Positions 21,007 to 32,643 of a DNA stretch of 64,000 bases are shown here, in pieces. Under the pieces are notes generated by a model. The model was not told where the DNA came from, did no database searches, and worked only from the letters and a program-made list of their open reading frames with translations. A program made the position numbers and the translations under genes. How positions within the stretch are numbered: the stretch's first letter is position 1; every line of letters begins with the position of its first letter. Source of the DNA: Blumeriella jaapii (taxonomy: Eukaryota > Ascomycota > Leotiomycetes > Helotiales > Drepanopezizaceae). The stretch is from positions 337,812 through 401,811 of the forward strand of contig VWND01000072.1 of NCBI GenBank assembly GCA_009599575.1, read 5' to 3'.

Positions 21007-23084
21007 CTAGTTCTTGCGTGGCTTGCGTGACTTCTTGGACGTGCCAGCGGACGACGAGGCCTGGTCACTGCTGTTGGTGCCGTGGACCGGGGCGCGGGAC
21101 CGAGCTCTCATCTCCAGGCCGTCGTCGGCGTCGTTGTCGTCGTTGTCGTCGTCGTCGTTGGCAGCAGCAGCGGCGGCGGCGGCGGTGGTGGAAGCTGGGA
21201 TGGGAACGACGAGTTCTGACGCAGGACCCTTGTGGACCCACAGAGCCTCCAAGATCAACGTCTGCATGGACTTCACCTTGGGTAGTGGGTTCTCGGCCAG
21301 CGTCTCCTTCTCCTTGCCCTTGCCTTTGCTCGTGGCCGTGGCCGTGGCCGATGCTGGACCCTCACCATCGCCGACGCCGCGGTGTGGAGGCAGAAAGGAT
21401 CCTGAAGGACCGCCCATCATGGTATCACGGATGATCTGCAACGCCTCGGCCTTGATGCGCTCGTGGTAGGGCTTCTCGTACTTGTCGATCCAGTCCTGGA
21501 TTTCCTTCTTGCGGACCAGGAGATCGGCCAGCGTGGGGTAGACGGGCTGGGGCTTGCGAGGGTCGTGCAAGGGCGTTGCGTTGTTACATTTCCGACAGAG
21601 GCGCTCGACCTCTGTGGCCGCAGGGCCGCTTCGACATCTCCACCAGCCGCCCTGGGGGTGACCGATAACCTTCCACTTGGGTGCTCGTCGTGGAACTCCC
21701 GATCCCATGGGGTTTCCAGCGTCAGCTTGCCCGACTCGACGTCTGCGATGAACGCGAGCTCGTTGGTCATCTTGCGGTAGAAGTCCCAGGGGCGCGGTCC
21801 AACCTTGGCGAAGGGGAACCAATCCGGCAGGTAGGCGCCACACGGATCACGGGTGGACAAGGTGATGGGAGGGCCAGGCTCGATGTGAGTCTTGCCACAG
21901 CGCTTGCAGAACTCGAGCTCGTCGGCGTTGCTGTTGCTGTTGCTGTTGCTGTTGCGGCGGCTGCTGCTGCTGCTGGCCTGGAGCGGCGTGTTCAGACCAA
22001 AGCGAGCGGTGATGCGCGCGAAGCTGGCGAGGATGGGGTCTCTATGCTCGGGAGCCTCTGGGTATCTATGCTCGCGGGCCTCTGACGTTCCATCTCCGGG
22101 GGCGGCGCTCATCTCGGGGGTCATCATCTCGCCAGCTTCGTCGGACTCGGACTCGCCACGGCGCGCGCGGAGAGCTGGCCAGGCACGCGGGTTGGCACGC
22201 TGGGGGCGCCCGTCTTCTCATGCTTGTACACAAACTTGGGATCGTGAGCGTCGGACGTGAGGTGGTAGTGGCGGTTCGACATCGGGGGGTAGACATTCCA
22301 ATCCACGAGGCGCACTCCCGTTGCCATGTCGGGACCGGCACCAGACGCGTTTGGGGTGGCATTCTCGACCCGGCCGCCGCCGGCCTGCTCCTCTGCGGGC
22401 GCAAAGCCCCCTCGCTGGACTCGGGTGGGACTGGTCATGGCGGTGCTTGATGGCGTGGGAGAGTTGACGTTGCTGTCGTGGTGAAGGTCGAGCATCGTGC
22501 GAGTTGCTGTGCGGTCGGTTGGGTTAGCGTGGTCAGGCGGAGAGACGGGCGGAGGAGTCAGTACCAGCAGAGGACTCGGCCTCGCGAGAGCTCTCCTCTC
22601 GAAATCGCATGGACACGAACGGAGCTGCACCATCGATCTCAGAGTCAGTCATGGCAATCCAGGTCAGAGGGAAAAAGAGGCCCACGAAACAGGGGCGCGC
22701 TGGAAAATGTCACGTACCTCGGAGTCGGGCGCGTTGATCCTCCTTGCGCTTCTCCAGCCAATACTTGTCCTCGTCCTGGCTGGAGTCAATGGCATGCTCG
22801 TGCTTCTCCAACATATGCTCGTAGAGAGCGCGGAGCCGCTCGGAGGAGTCGCCCTCTTGGAGGAATGGTCTCGCGCCGACCATGGAGCCACCACGCACAC
22901 GAACTGGATGGTTGAAGCGGGGTGATCTTACTTCGAGAGACAGATGAAATATCGTCTCCTCCTCCTCCTTCTCCTCCGGCATGAACAGGTCTGAGGGGTT
23001 CATCGTCACGTTGGCTGCTGGTGCGGGCGTTGATGGCGGTGATGGTGGTGGTGGTGGAGGAGGTGGTGGTGGAAAGAACTTCAT
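21007..23084 (-). CDS. Unrecognised Pezizomycotina protein with zinc-ribbon-like cysteines; frame interrupted
   Basis: The ATG at 23084 begins MKFFPPPP and is followed by a Pro-rich then acidic N-terminus. Exons read 23084-22718, 22624-22565 and 22506 onward, with good GT-AG introns of 93 and 58 nt that stay in frame. Further on the frame is lost twice, near 22130-22220 and near 21680. Beyond these the protein resumes with CKRCGKTH, FYRKMTNELAFIADVESG, then WWRC and LCRKC, a pattern of CxxC pairs suggesting zinc binding. A helical segment follows (LLVRKKEIQDWIDKYEKPY), and the C-terminus is Ala- and Asp-rich with a basic end KKSRKPRKN. The two breaks could be introns with poor donors (about 80 and 65 nt) or missing bases. 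No family name can be given. Confidence 0.55.
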
Positions 23085-24147
23085 TTTGTGGATGGCCAGG
23101 CTAGTTCAAAAGCCCTAGCTCGGGCTGCCTGCAGGCAGGAATGGGGCTAATGATTTCGAAAGGGATGTATTTCGAAAGTAATGTTTGTTCTTTGCAGTCT
23201 GTAGTCAGGTTGGTGCTTGGAAGTCGAAATGGCGGTGTTTCTGTGATGTCAAATTAACCGAGAAAGCAGCAAAGATGATTGACAATGTCCTCGGCTATCT
23301 TAGGAAAGACGTATAAGAAGAGGTGTAAGAAACACTGCACCGGGTGGCATCTCGTTTGTAGCGTGAGGAAAGTCCGAAAAGCTAAGGAAAAACAACACAT
23401 TATAGAAACAATCATTAGATCAACGTGAGAAAGTCAACCACAGAATTACGACGATTGTTTGCAACAAGAACCCCGAGATCAAATAGTCTAACAGGCTTAA
23501 ACAGATAAAATCACTTATAGTTTGTTATGAAGTAATAAGCAAATTTAGAAAGCAGTAGAACCAATATCTGATAATTACATCAAAGCATACTGATTTGATA
23601 CGCTTTAAGAAGATTGTAAATAAGCTTCAAAAAGATCGTAAATAAGCTTTAAGAAAATTGCAAATATGCCTTAAGAAAATTGTGCTTACTATCGTACGTT
23701 AAAAAAAGTCAGTAACCAATCTCGAAAAATTGTAACTAAAGATATCCTTTGATGATATCGAGATCTCCATGACAGTTAAGAAACAATTATGTGAAAACAA
23801 GCAAATCACTGCTATATTACGGTATCAAAAATCCAAGTGACTTTAGCAATAAACAATACGTAAACCTCTGATTGGCATTTCCCAAACTTGTTTACTTTCA
23901 AAGTTTAAGCGATCTTGGCGTAGCAATTGCGTATAATCAAGCGAGACAATGTTCAACGTATAAGAACGCCAAGCGATAAAAGCATGTAAACAAGCTTACA
24001 GAAAGGATAAGAAAAATCAAGGATGGAAAGCGTAATTTCGCAGTATTGTAATAGCATTCTGCTGGTGAAAGGATTTGAAATCTAAGGGTATCGCTGAGAA
24101 AGAAAAAAAAGAGACATACATGTACTGTACACTTCAGGATTAGACCA
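23085..24147. other. AT-rich intergenic region
   Basis: No convincing gene. From about 23.25 kb it is AT-rich without the dense TAA pattern of the RIP zone, with A-rich short repeats. It includes the promoter of the gene at 21-23 kb and the 3' flank of IRC3. Confidence 0.5.
23603..23690. repeat. Four tandem 22-bp units
   Basis: Units of the form CTTTAAGAAGATTGTAAATAAG start at 23603, 23625, 23647 and 23669 with one to four differences each; the last unit decays. Confidence 0.85.
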
Positions 24148-26176
24148 TCAATCCAGAAGCGGCCCAACACTAACCTGCTCCCTCTCTTTCATGGCCCTCT
24201 CCTGCTCAACCTTCAGTCTGAGCCTTCCCTCCCTTCTCTTTTCCGCTTCCAAGCTAGCAAACCTCCCTCTCGCACCGTGCTTGATCTTGGTGATCATATC
24301 CCCCGCCTTCCCTTTCGTTACACTTTCAGCAGTCAACGGGTCATCCTTCGGCCTCAGCTTATTCAAAAACGCAAGTTGCCCCTCGGTGGCAGGCCTCTTC
24401 CTCCACTCTTGATTCCGGCTGATGAATTGGAAAGGGTATTTCTTTTGCGCGTACGTGTCTGCTGCGTGGATGACATCGGCGAAGGTGAGCCCCTTCGATA
24501 TTTGGCGTGGCCGCATGAAGGGCTGTTTGGAGACGAGGCGGTTCAATGCGACCGTTTCCGTGAGGATGTATTCCTTCTCGCCCGTCTCTAGGCTTGTGGC
24601 GGTTTCCACTTTCAAGTATGATCCACACGAGTTTGAAAGAATGAACCTTCCCTCCCCAATATTTACCCAGGAATTTGACAGTTGCTGGATTTGTTGGTCC
24701 CCCGAAGTGTCCTCGATCAGGTCAAATACAGAATCATAGTCTGTGAAAGTCACTGACCTGACAACGGAACCCTGACTGGCGGGTATGGGCTTGACTTCCT
24801 CATCGGCAACCATGTTCCGCAACGCTTCGGCTTCCTTTCTATCCTGCAATGATTTGATACCATTCAAATTGGCCCCGTCAACCAATTCAGTCGGATCTAG
24901 CCCAAACAAGGTTGGTACTGTGACAATACCAGTTTCCAGACTCGCCACCATATCAATAACATGGCAGTCCTTCTTTCCTGGATGAAGTCTCATTCCTCGA
25001 CCAATCATTTGAACGAGAAGGTTCCTTGACTTGGTCGGCCGAGCCAACAACACGCAGTCGATGTTGGGGATGTCAGTTCCTTCTGTAAATACACCGCAAT
25101 TAACGAGGACAGGAAACTCCCCATTCCGGAAAGAATCCAAGCGCAGACTTCTCTCGGCTTTAGGCGTGTCTCCCGTGACAAAACGGGCATCAATCCCATG
25201 CTTCCGAAATGTGTTTGTTAGCCCAGACACATGCTCCAGATCCACACAAACACAAGTGTCGATTTCCTGCCTGCCGCTTTTGCAAGCCAACTTCGAACAG
25301 TAATGTCGTTGACCACCTCGGTATTGACCACCCGAGACAGCACGCCAGCCTGAAAGTCCCCACTGGCTCCTGTCTTAACCTTAGATATGTCTGCTTTTGA
25401 CTGAACAGTGGTAAAAATCACATCCGAGAGCCACTTCTCCCCGATCATATCGATGTAATCCTTGTGATACACAATGTGGTCGATCGCAGCACCCAGCCTC
25501 ACTCCATCGAATCGAGACAACGTAGCGGAGACCCCTACCAGAGCAGGGGAGTAAAGCGGCGTCTTGTTAGACAATCTGAAATAATCCAAAGTCTTCATAT
25601 AGCCTGGAGCCACAATATGATGTGCCTCATCGACAAGAACGAGCTTGAATCGTTGCGGATCAAATTTTTCTATGCGGGTGCCAGAGCAGATGCTCTGTAT
25701 GCTAGCGACGGTAATGTCCGCAAGCCCGCTCGCATGCATATGTCCCATTTCAATCTCAACTCCCTTAGACGGATATGCATTGATACAATGCCGGGCGGCT
25801 TGCTCAACCAGCTCTTGTCTGTGTGCCAGTATCAGAGTTTGATGTGCTTGCTGGCTGGAGGGGACGCGATCGATGAGTTGAGTGAAAATGACCTTTGACA
25901 TGCATTTAGCCATTGAAAATACTACTTCGCAGATTCACATACTGTTTTACCACTCCCTGTGGCCAAGGAAACACCGAGACGCTTGTGCCCTTGCTCCAGA
26001 TGAGAAAGAACTGCTTGGATGCATTCTTCTTGATATTCTCGAAGCTGAATCTTTAGAGGGGGTTTTACTAAGCTGGATGCGGAGAAAGTCGCAGCAGAGC
26101 GGTGGGTAATCAATGAGGTGGTGCATAGTCTCCATTTCTGAAGATGTCGTGTCCATCCTCTCGAAGCCGGAGGCAT
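24148..26176 (-). CDS. IRC3: Mitochondrial DEAD/DEAH-box helicase IRC3-like; one frame break
   Basis: Exon 1 (26176-25943) starts [15 protein letters not shown], a basic, presequence-like end. It carries the Q-like region LREYQEECI and motif I ATGSGKT. A 50-nt intron (25942-25893) follows and [10 protein letters not shown] continues in frame. Motif Ia LAHRQEL, motif II DEAHH and motif III SATLSR are present. The frame then slips by one at AAA 25248-25250 (plus strand) inside motif IV: RKSTLVF is followed in the next frame by [20 protein letters not shown]. Motif V (GTDIP) and VI ([13 protein letters not shown]) follow and the C-terminus ends at 24148. With one more base the protein is about 659 residues (yeast Irc3 about 689), a helicase that maintains mitochondrial DNA. 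An alternative 53-nt intron would restore frame but remove motif IV, so a base-loss lesion or sequence error is favoured. Confidence 0.88.
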
Positions 26177-26491
26177 ATCGATTTGACCTGTACGGGATGT
26201 CGTTGAATCATCTGGGGAAACCCGCCCCAAGCGCGCAACCGCCGCGTTTTTAGCCGCCGTGCGAGTAAGCGAGTAAGCGCAAATTCTAGTCCCGATCTTC
26301 TCAAGCTCAGAGCCTCATCTTGATGAACATTTTGATCGGAATTTTTGAGACAATTCCACGCCTTTTACCAATCTACTGACCGGGAGGCAACTTTTAGTGT
26401 TGTCCTCAAAAAATAGAATGATGTGGATTGACATCCAAAGTCTGAATTTCTACAAAGGCCGCCTGAAGAAGCGACAATCACATCACAACCA
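26177..26491. promoter_or_regulatory. Shared upstream region of IRC3 and RRN5
   Basis: 315 bp between divergent ATGs. No recognised operator. It contains the palindromic stretch AGCGAGTAAGCGAGTAAGCG tandem near 26262-26280. Confidence 0.45.
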
Positions 26492-28636
26492 ATGGATTCA
26501 CATGACCCCGAAGCCTTTGGCAGGGACGAAAATCTCGATGAGAGCTCAGGGTCCATATACGAAGTCTCAGATGAAGAACACTACTCGTACGAAGATGAAG
26601 ACGTGCCTGCTTCTCGAGCTGGTCTAGAAACTGGAAGTACCAAGAGCAGAGGCAGAAGCGGAAGCATGGCTAGGGTATCATCCAAGAAAAGGCGAGCTTC
26701 TCGGAATCCTGATGCGAAGGCCGAACAAGAAGATCAGAAGTTGGAAGACGCCTCGGAATGGGCCGCGAAGTTCCAGGCTCCAGATCCAGAAGATATCAAG
26801 ACACCCCGTCGACAATCTCGCTCCCGCGCAGGAAAACGGAAAGCTTCCAAGCCAGCGACAGAAACGCGCGTCAAGCGTCTCAAAGGCTATTACAACGATG
26901 AGTACCGCGAACTTCTGAATGGCGAGATCCGGGACGCAGTATCGAGAGTCGTGCCGTACGGGGCACTCGAAGGGAGTCAGATCGGGTCATCTATCTGGAC
27001 GAAGGTCGAGAAAGACGTCTTTTTCGCATCGCTGGATCGACTGGGGAGAGATTCTGTCCAGGGTATCGCGGAGAGGGTTGGGACCAAGTCCCAGTTTGAG
27101 GTACAGGAGTACATCAAACTTCTACACTCGACTTTCAAAGCCCGGAAGCAACAAGGCCGTCGAGTTCTGACAACTGCTAGCCTCCCAGCCGCGGTGGAAA
27201 TCAGTGACGAGTGTACCGCTCTCCTAGAGAGGGCAGCCGACGCTCTCGCAACTCATCAAGAGCTTGCTGAGGAAAAAGTCGAGAAAGGTAAATGGGGCGA
27301 CTCGTGGCTGATCACTGAGGACGTGGCGCATGCAATCGAGCAACGGCGTAAAGAGGTCGAAGGGGAAGAAGCAATGCGTGAAGTTCTCCCCGCGGCCAAC
27401 CTGTTAGACTTCAGAAAATGGCTGGAGCTGTCGAACAGAGTGTTTATGAACCCTTCCGCTCCGCGAGAAGAGGAGAATTGGGAGAACATCGCTGAGCCGG
27501 GAGAAGCGCCTGCAGTGAGGGCCACGGCTTTTGAGGATTTCCATTCCCTGGCTTTCAGCATCACGAAACGACTCGTCGCAACTGTGCTCTTTTGCACGCA
27601 GTCCCGGCTACGAGCAAAGGGCTCTATTACGGGTAAACATGCAGAAGTCAACGCCGACGATGTGCAGGCCGCGATCAACATCCTCGGGCTGAAAGCTAAC
27701 AGCGACATTTTTTGGATCGGGGCGGCAATACGTTGCAATCTGAAGGTTGTCGACGACGAAGACTCTACCTTGACCTACCAAGAAGTGGAAACAGCGCTTC
27801 AGAGCGAGTCCCGGGACCGAAAACGTTCACAATCACGGTCACGATCACGTTCTCTCCAGCCCAGACCCTTTTCTCGGGCTTCACAGCCCACTTCCGCAGC
27901 CTCAGACTCAGGCTCCCCAGCTGCTTCTGATTCCGATTCCGATTCCGACCCCGAATCCGCATCCGTCCCCAACTCCCCCGCGGAAGATAACTACATGCAC
28001 TCTCCACCGCCATCACCCAGCTCCCGCTCTGCCTCTCAAACTTCCAAGCACGATCCAGAAGCCGCGGACGCTCTGCAAGACGCGGAAACCGAAGCTTTCG
28101 ACACCTACAACAGCCAAGCCGCAGAACTGCGGTTGTGGGCGATGCTGGACCAGACGCCCCCGTTCGAGTTTACCGCCACGCCTGGGGACCGGCCTGTGAC
28201 GAAGCCCGTGAAAGACGAGCTGGCGGCGAGGGAGGAGTGGAGGGGCTGGGTGCACTACGTAGGCCCGTGGGAGGCGATGGAAACGCCGGTGGGCGAGGAG
28301 CAGTTCGAGAAGAATAGGGCGGGGATGTCAAGGGTCGCTGAGTGGGGGGAAAAGCAGGACGGTAGAGATTTGGCTGGCGTCGTGGATGAGGGTGGTGATG
28401 GAAGCTTGGATTTGGAATCGCGAGATCGCGGTCGGCAGCACGAGGAGCAGGATAGCTTCGCTAGCTTTCGGGAGGAGACTCAAGATGCTGAAGATCGATT
28501 CGAGGTTGAGAGCCCGCGAGCTGAACGCAGCCTTTGGCGTCCAGCTAGCCACCGTTCAGCTTCTTCCGAGGGCGCGCCATCGACAGAGGCTCAATCCGTG
28601 GGACATGACTCGGACTTGGTATCCGAAGGAGTTTGA
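26492..28636 (+). CDS. RRN5: RRN5-like RNA polymerase I upstream activating factor subunit
   Basis: A single uninterrupted frame of 714 codons from ATG 26492 to TGA 28636. The N-terminus is acidic then basic (SSKKRRASRNPDAK, RAGKRKASKPA). A conserved block follows at residues about 130-215: LKGYYNDEYRELLNGEI then IWTKVEKDVFFASLDRLGRD and IAERVGTKSQFEVQEYI, a SANT/Myb-like fold. This pairing of an LL-NxEI motif with a SANT-like repeat is the fungal Rrn5 pattern. Rrn5 belongs to the UAF complex that binds rDNA promoters and recruits core factor for Pol I. The central part is helical; residues about 435-500 are an RS/SD-rich linker with SDSDSDP runs, and the acidic tail is probably disordered. 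The absence of introns is unusual among its neighbours. The assignment is by motif memory, not a search. Confidence 0.72.
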   Translation: MDSHDPEAFGRDENLDESSGSIYEVSDEEHYSYEDEDVPASRAGLETGSTKSRGRSGSMARVSSKKRRASRNPDAKAEQEDQKLEDASEWAAKFQAPDPEDIKTPRRQSRSRAGKRKASKPATETRVKRLKGYYNDEYRELLNGEIRDAVSRVVPYGALEGSQIGSSIWTKVEKDVFFASLDRLGRDSVQGIAERVGTKSQFEVQEYIKLLHSTFKARKQQGRRVLTTASLPAAVEISDECTALLERAADALATHQELAEEKVEKGKWGDSWLITEDVAHAIEQRRKEVEGEEAMREVLPAANLLDFRKWLELSNRVFMNPSAPREEENWENIAEPGEAPAVRATAFEDFHSLAFSITKRLVATVLFCTQSRLRAKGSITGKHAEVNADDVQAAINILGLKANSDIFWIGAAIRCNLKVVDDEDSTLTYQEVETALQSESRDRKRSQSRSRSRSLQPRPFSRASQPTSAASDSGSPAASDSDSDSDPESASVPNSPAEDNYMHSPPPSPSSRSASQTSKHDPEAADALQDAETEAFDTYNSQAAELRLWAMLDQTPPFEFTATPGDRPVTKPVKDELAAREEWRGWVHYVGPWEAMETPVGEEQFEKNRAGMSRVAEWGEKQDGRDLAGVVDEGGDGSLDLESRDRGRQHEEQDSFASFREETQDAEDRFEVESPRAERSLWRPASHRSASSEGAPSTEAQSVGHDSDLVSEGV

Positions 28637-28924
28637 GGACCACAGCGTCAATGTTGAATAGGTCCTGTAGATGTCTACAATGCAAACACGCAGTGTCAAC
28701 GGAATCTCATTCCAGTACTATTCTAGCTGCTCCGCGCACCTGAAAAATACACATTTCGAAGACGAGAGAACAAACGCCCCCTTCACGTCTCCGAAAAAAG
28801 AAAGAACACACACATGCAACAGGAGGCATGAGTTTCACATCGCCAGGTCCCTATTCAACCCCATGACGCCCGGTTCTCAAAATTACATTCCTCTCCTTCC
28901 CCGTCGCACCAGCCCCAACCTCGA
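28637..28924. other. Convergent 3' flanks of RRN5 and SWI3
   Basis: 288 bp between two convergent stop codons. No gene. It holds both 3' UTR ends. Confidence 0.5.
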
Positions 28925-31104
28925 TCAAAGTTCATAACTTTTTACCGGGCCCTCCGCACTCAACGGCTGTACGGCACCTGGTGCTGGAGGAGAAGCCTGG
29001 AATGACAGTTTCTCAACACCCGCACCCGACAGTGCCTTCTGCGCCATCTTAAGCCCTTGGTCGCCACCGCTGATCGCCGACAGTCTCAGACCCTCCTGTG
29101 CTTCGCGCACACGCTTCTTGAATGCCAGGCGGTCTAAGTATAGTTGTTGGCGGCCGCGCTCTAGTTCGCGACGCTCGGCTTGGATGATTTGCTCCATCTC
29201 GTGGAATTGCTTGAGCTTGAGCTCCAACTTCATCATGGTGGCGTTGACGGCTGCTGAGACCAGACGAGTCATTTCCCGCTCCTCATGCGAAGCCAGACCA
29301 CCAGCTCGCGCAGCAATGGAAGCTAGTGGAACCGTAGCGAGGGCATTTACAGAGCTTGTGGTGGTCGTGGTGGTGGTCGTGGTGGTGGTGTGCTGAACGT
29401 CAATTTCCATCGAGTCGGCAGTCTCTTTCTCCTTGCCCTTTTCGGAAGGCTGGGGTTTCTCAAGCGAATTCCGCAAGCTCTTCTTCAGCGCCTCAACGGA
29501 TTTGCCGGCGGCAGCAGCCGTCACACTCGGCTCAGAGAGACCAGCCAGGAAACCGATTACCGACATGACAGGGTTATCTGCTCGGCTGAATGGTAGCAGT
29601 CCCTGTTGTGGACCAAGTAACCCAATGCCCGTTGACTTGACTGGCTCAGCATCGAGGTACTTGTCTTCAATCTCGAATTGCAGGAATTTGACGACACACT
29701 CTTCTTTGGTCCTCGTCCCGACGTAATCTGCAATCTCGTCCCAATCCTCGTCGTATCGCTCCAGTCCTTCGATAAGCTTGAGCACCTCGCCATCACTCCA
29801 AGGTGCGTCACGATCCGGGATTGTCGAGTATGTCGGGTTCTCGATCTTTGTGTAGTTTACCACGGATTGATTCGAGGGCATTCGTCCTTCCAGTAGACAG
29901 TTGGGGCAGATGTCATATTTGATTTTGGCACCTCCACTTGCAACGGCGTCGGCTTGGGAGTTGTGGTGATAAACACGAGTGCAGTCAACTCCACACATGT
30001 AGCAGTTGACCCTCGCAATGGAAGTTGGCTTAATCAGTTCCTCGAGGGACTTAGTTTCCGAGGTTCCATTGGTCGTAGGAACTTCGCCGTTGGCCTGCTT
30101 TTCGGCAGCCTTCCCCGTGATCTTGCCCACTTTGGCCGTCGGCTCATAAATGTTGCGTCCGATCTCCAAGTTCAAGTCCGACTTGGGTATGGGGCCGGCG
30201 GCGGCTTTGGCATCAGTGTCTGCGCTTCTCTTTCCCTCAATGACTAATCGGTCAGCGGCTGGTTGCCAAGGTTGAAGTCCGCGGGGGGTATCGGCGATTA
30301 TCTTGAAATGGCCTGTGAATGGTGGCCCAACAGCGGATGGACGAGTTTCTGCATCAACCTAAATCTTGTGAATACGAATGCCCATCAGAAGATCGAGTTC
30401 CATACCTGGTAATTGATGAGACCCCATTGTTCCAAGAAGGCATGCACGCGCATAATGGCACACACATCTCCCGCAAGATTTCTCCGGCACGCAGTGACAG
30501 TCAAGTACTCCACTGGGTTAAGACGGTATGTGTTGATCATGAAATCGCGGTAGTCTTTGTAGACAGCTGGAGTCTTGCTTCGATTACGGCTGTTGAAGAA
30601 CTCCGGGAGGCCCTTTCGTTCAATAGCATTGATGGCGCTCATATCGAACCAGGTGCTGTAACTCGGTAGGATTATGGAGTGTGTTTGTGGAATGAGATGT
30701 GCACGAGCTTCTGCTTCAATTGAAGCCTTCGTCTTTTCGACTGCGGTACTTCCTCCTTCTTCGCCGGACGCGCCGTTTTCCTGGCCGGCGTCTCCAGCTT
30801 CACCCATCTCTTCGTCCTTGATCTCGTCTCCTTCTCGCCGAGGAGCATCGGGGGCGTCGAGGGGGTTATCTGACGCCGCGCCATCCTTCATCGCAGGTCC
30901 CGCATCGGCAGCGCTTTCGGCCATCGATATATCAGCTGTGGGCAAGTATCAGTAGGTTGTCAGATCGATGGGGCGGGATCGAGAGCACTTACCAGCAACC
31001 TCCCCTGGGGTGTCGTCTCCTTGCAGCGGCGGTTGGGCAAGAATGGAACCTGGAGTCGCGCCTCCGGCATCAGAGCCAAAGTTTGCTGAGTCGTCCTCCA
31101 TCAT
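28925..31104 (-). CDS. SWI3: SWI3/RSC8-type subunit of SWI/SNF-family chromatin remodeller
   Basis: Exons 31104-30993, 30935-30406 and 30358-28925 give 691 residues; the introns are 57 and 47 nt, GT-AG. The first ATG in frame is the pair at 31104 ([10 protein letters not shown]); codons upstream lack ATG. After an acidic N-terminus comes a SWIRM domain (about residues 110-215: [49 protein letters not shown]). Then comes a ZZ-type zinc finger (CYMCGVDC...ICPNCLLEG) and a SANT domain ([30 protein letters not shown]). A C-terminal coiled coil follows ([19 protein letters not shown]) of the leucine-zipper kind used for dimerisation. One gene usually serves as the SWI3/RSC8 scaffold in filamentous fungi. 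A Thr run of about ten lies before the coiled coil. Confidence 0.93.
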
Positions 31105-31515
31105 CGATGAGCTTCCGGCGCCGAGATGTTCAGCTTGTCGCAAAGGATCTCGAATGTTTTGATATCGTGTCTTTGCGCCAAAGGTCGGAAAATCCGCAAG
31201 GTCAAGGGGAAGTTATCATGCGCGTAAGGAGAATCGAAGATGCTTCACACGCGCACTTTGACGCACTTATTCGAAAGTCGAAACAATAAAATGTGTCGAC
31301 GCGCAAGGTGAGGTTTATTGATCGGTTTGCAGGAGCTTGTTCGTCCGTCGCGGTCTATTGCACGCGAGGTCTCTTTCAGTCGAGGCACGTGAATGGCGGC
31401 CTTGGTTCCTGCCTGAGACGCCAGGCCGTAACTCACAGCCTCGGGACATCGACTTCACGTCAATAGATGGAGAGGAGACTTGGTCTTGGACTTGCTCCCA
31501 TTCTCACCAGTCAAC
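31105..31515. promoter_or_regulatory. Shared upstream region of SWI3 and ETF alpha
   Basis: 411 bp between divergent ATGs, GC-moderate, no TATA box seen. It probably contains both promoters. Confidence 0.45.
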
Positions 31516-32619
31516 ATGATTTCTCGGTCAGGACTCTCCGTATTACGCCAGGCGCGGACACAACTACGGGCGAGAGCAGGCCTTGCGCCAGTTGCGTCGC
31601 TCTCAGCTTTTGCCAGGCTGCTCTCCTCGCTAGCTGTGCTGGAACAGAAGGATGGGAAGCTCAACAATGGATCCCTCGCTGCCATAACAGCTGCGCAGAA
31701 GCTGGGAGGATCCATCACGGCTTTCATCGCTGGTGGAAACATCAAGGCAGTGGCAGAGGCAGCCTCGAAGGTCTCGGGCGTTGAGAAGGTCGTTTCCGTA
31801 GACAACACGGCTTACGACAAGGTGTGTTCATTCTTGACAGATTGGTTCTACAGATGTTGAGAATGTGTACAGCAGCTGCCAGAGAACTTCGCCCCCCTGC
31901 TGGTGGAGAATATCAAAAAGGGGGGATACACACATATCATAATGGGCCACACAGCATTTGGCAAGAGCTTGATGCCACGAGTTGCAGCACTGCTCGACGT
32001 CCAGCAAATTTCCGACATCACAGCGATCGAAGACGAGAAGACATTCGTGCGGCCGATCTACGCCGGAAACGCTATTGCCACGGTGGAATCAACGGACGAC
32101 ATCAAGATCATCACCATCCGGGGAACAGCGTTTGCGGCAGCCGAGGCCGAGGGCGGTTCTGCCTCGATTGAAGAAGGATCAGATCCCAAGGCTGAGAGCA
32201 CTACGGAATGGGTATCTGAAAACCTCGCAAAGTCAGACAGACCTGACCTAACAACGGCTGGCAAGGTTGTGTCTGGTGGTCGAGGACTGAAGTCCAAGGA
32301 GGAGTTCGACAGGGTCATGTTGCCACTCGCCGATGCATTAGGCGCAGCCGTGGGAGCTTCAAGAGCCGCTGTGGACAGCGGATATGCTGACAACAGTTTG
32401 CAAGTGGGACAGACTGGAAAGGTCGTTGCCCCCCAACTCTACCTCTGCGCGGGGATCTCGGGTGCGATTCAGCATTTGGCTGGAATGAAGGATAGCAAGG
32501 TCATCGCAGCGATTAACAAAGATGCAGATGCGCCCATCTTCCAAGTCGCCGATGTTGGCCTGGTGGGGGATCTGTTTGATAAAGTGCCAGAGCTCACCGA
32601 GAAACTCGGCAAGCAGTAA
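31516..32619 (+). CDS. AIM45: Electron transfer flavoprotein subunit alpha, mitochondrial
   Basis: Exons 31516-31821 and 31873-32619 (51-nt intron ending TGTACAG) give 350 residues, the usual ETF-alpha length. The start [20 protein letters not shown] is a mitochondrial presequence. The mature part begins [13 protein letters not shown]. The FAD-binding C-terminal domain shows [39 protein letters not shown] and [21 protein letters not shown], all diagnostic. It pairs with ETF beta to pass electrons from acyl-CoA dehydrogenases to ETF-ubiquinone oxidoreductase in the matrix. It is called AIM45 in yeast. The stop codon lies only 24 bp from the stop of convergent ARH1. Confidence 0.96.
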
Positions 32620-32643
32620 ATGATATGGTTTAACGTCACCTCC

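Noticed and set aside
26177..26230. Upstream start for IRC3 at 26230
   Set aside because: The codon is TTG. The ATG at 26176 gives a good mitochondrial presequence.
31105..31143. Longer N-terminus for SWI3 starting at 31143
   Set aside because: The codon there is TTG, not ATG. The first in-frame ATG is at 31104.
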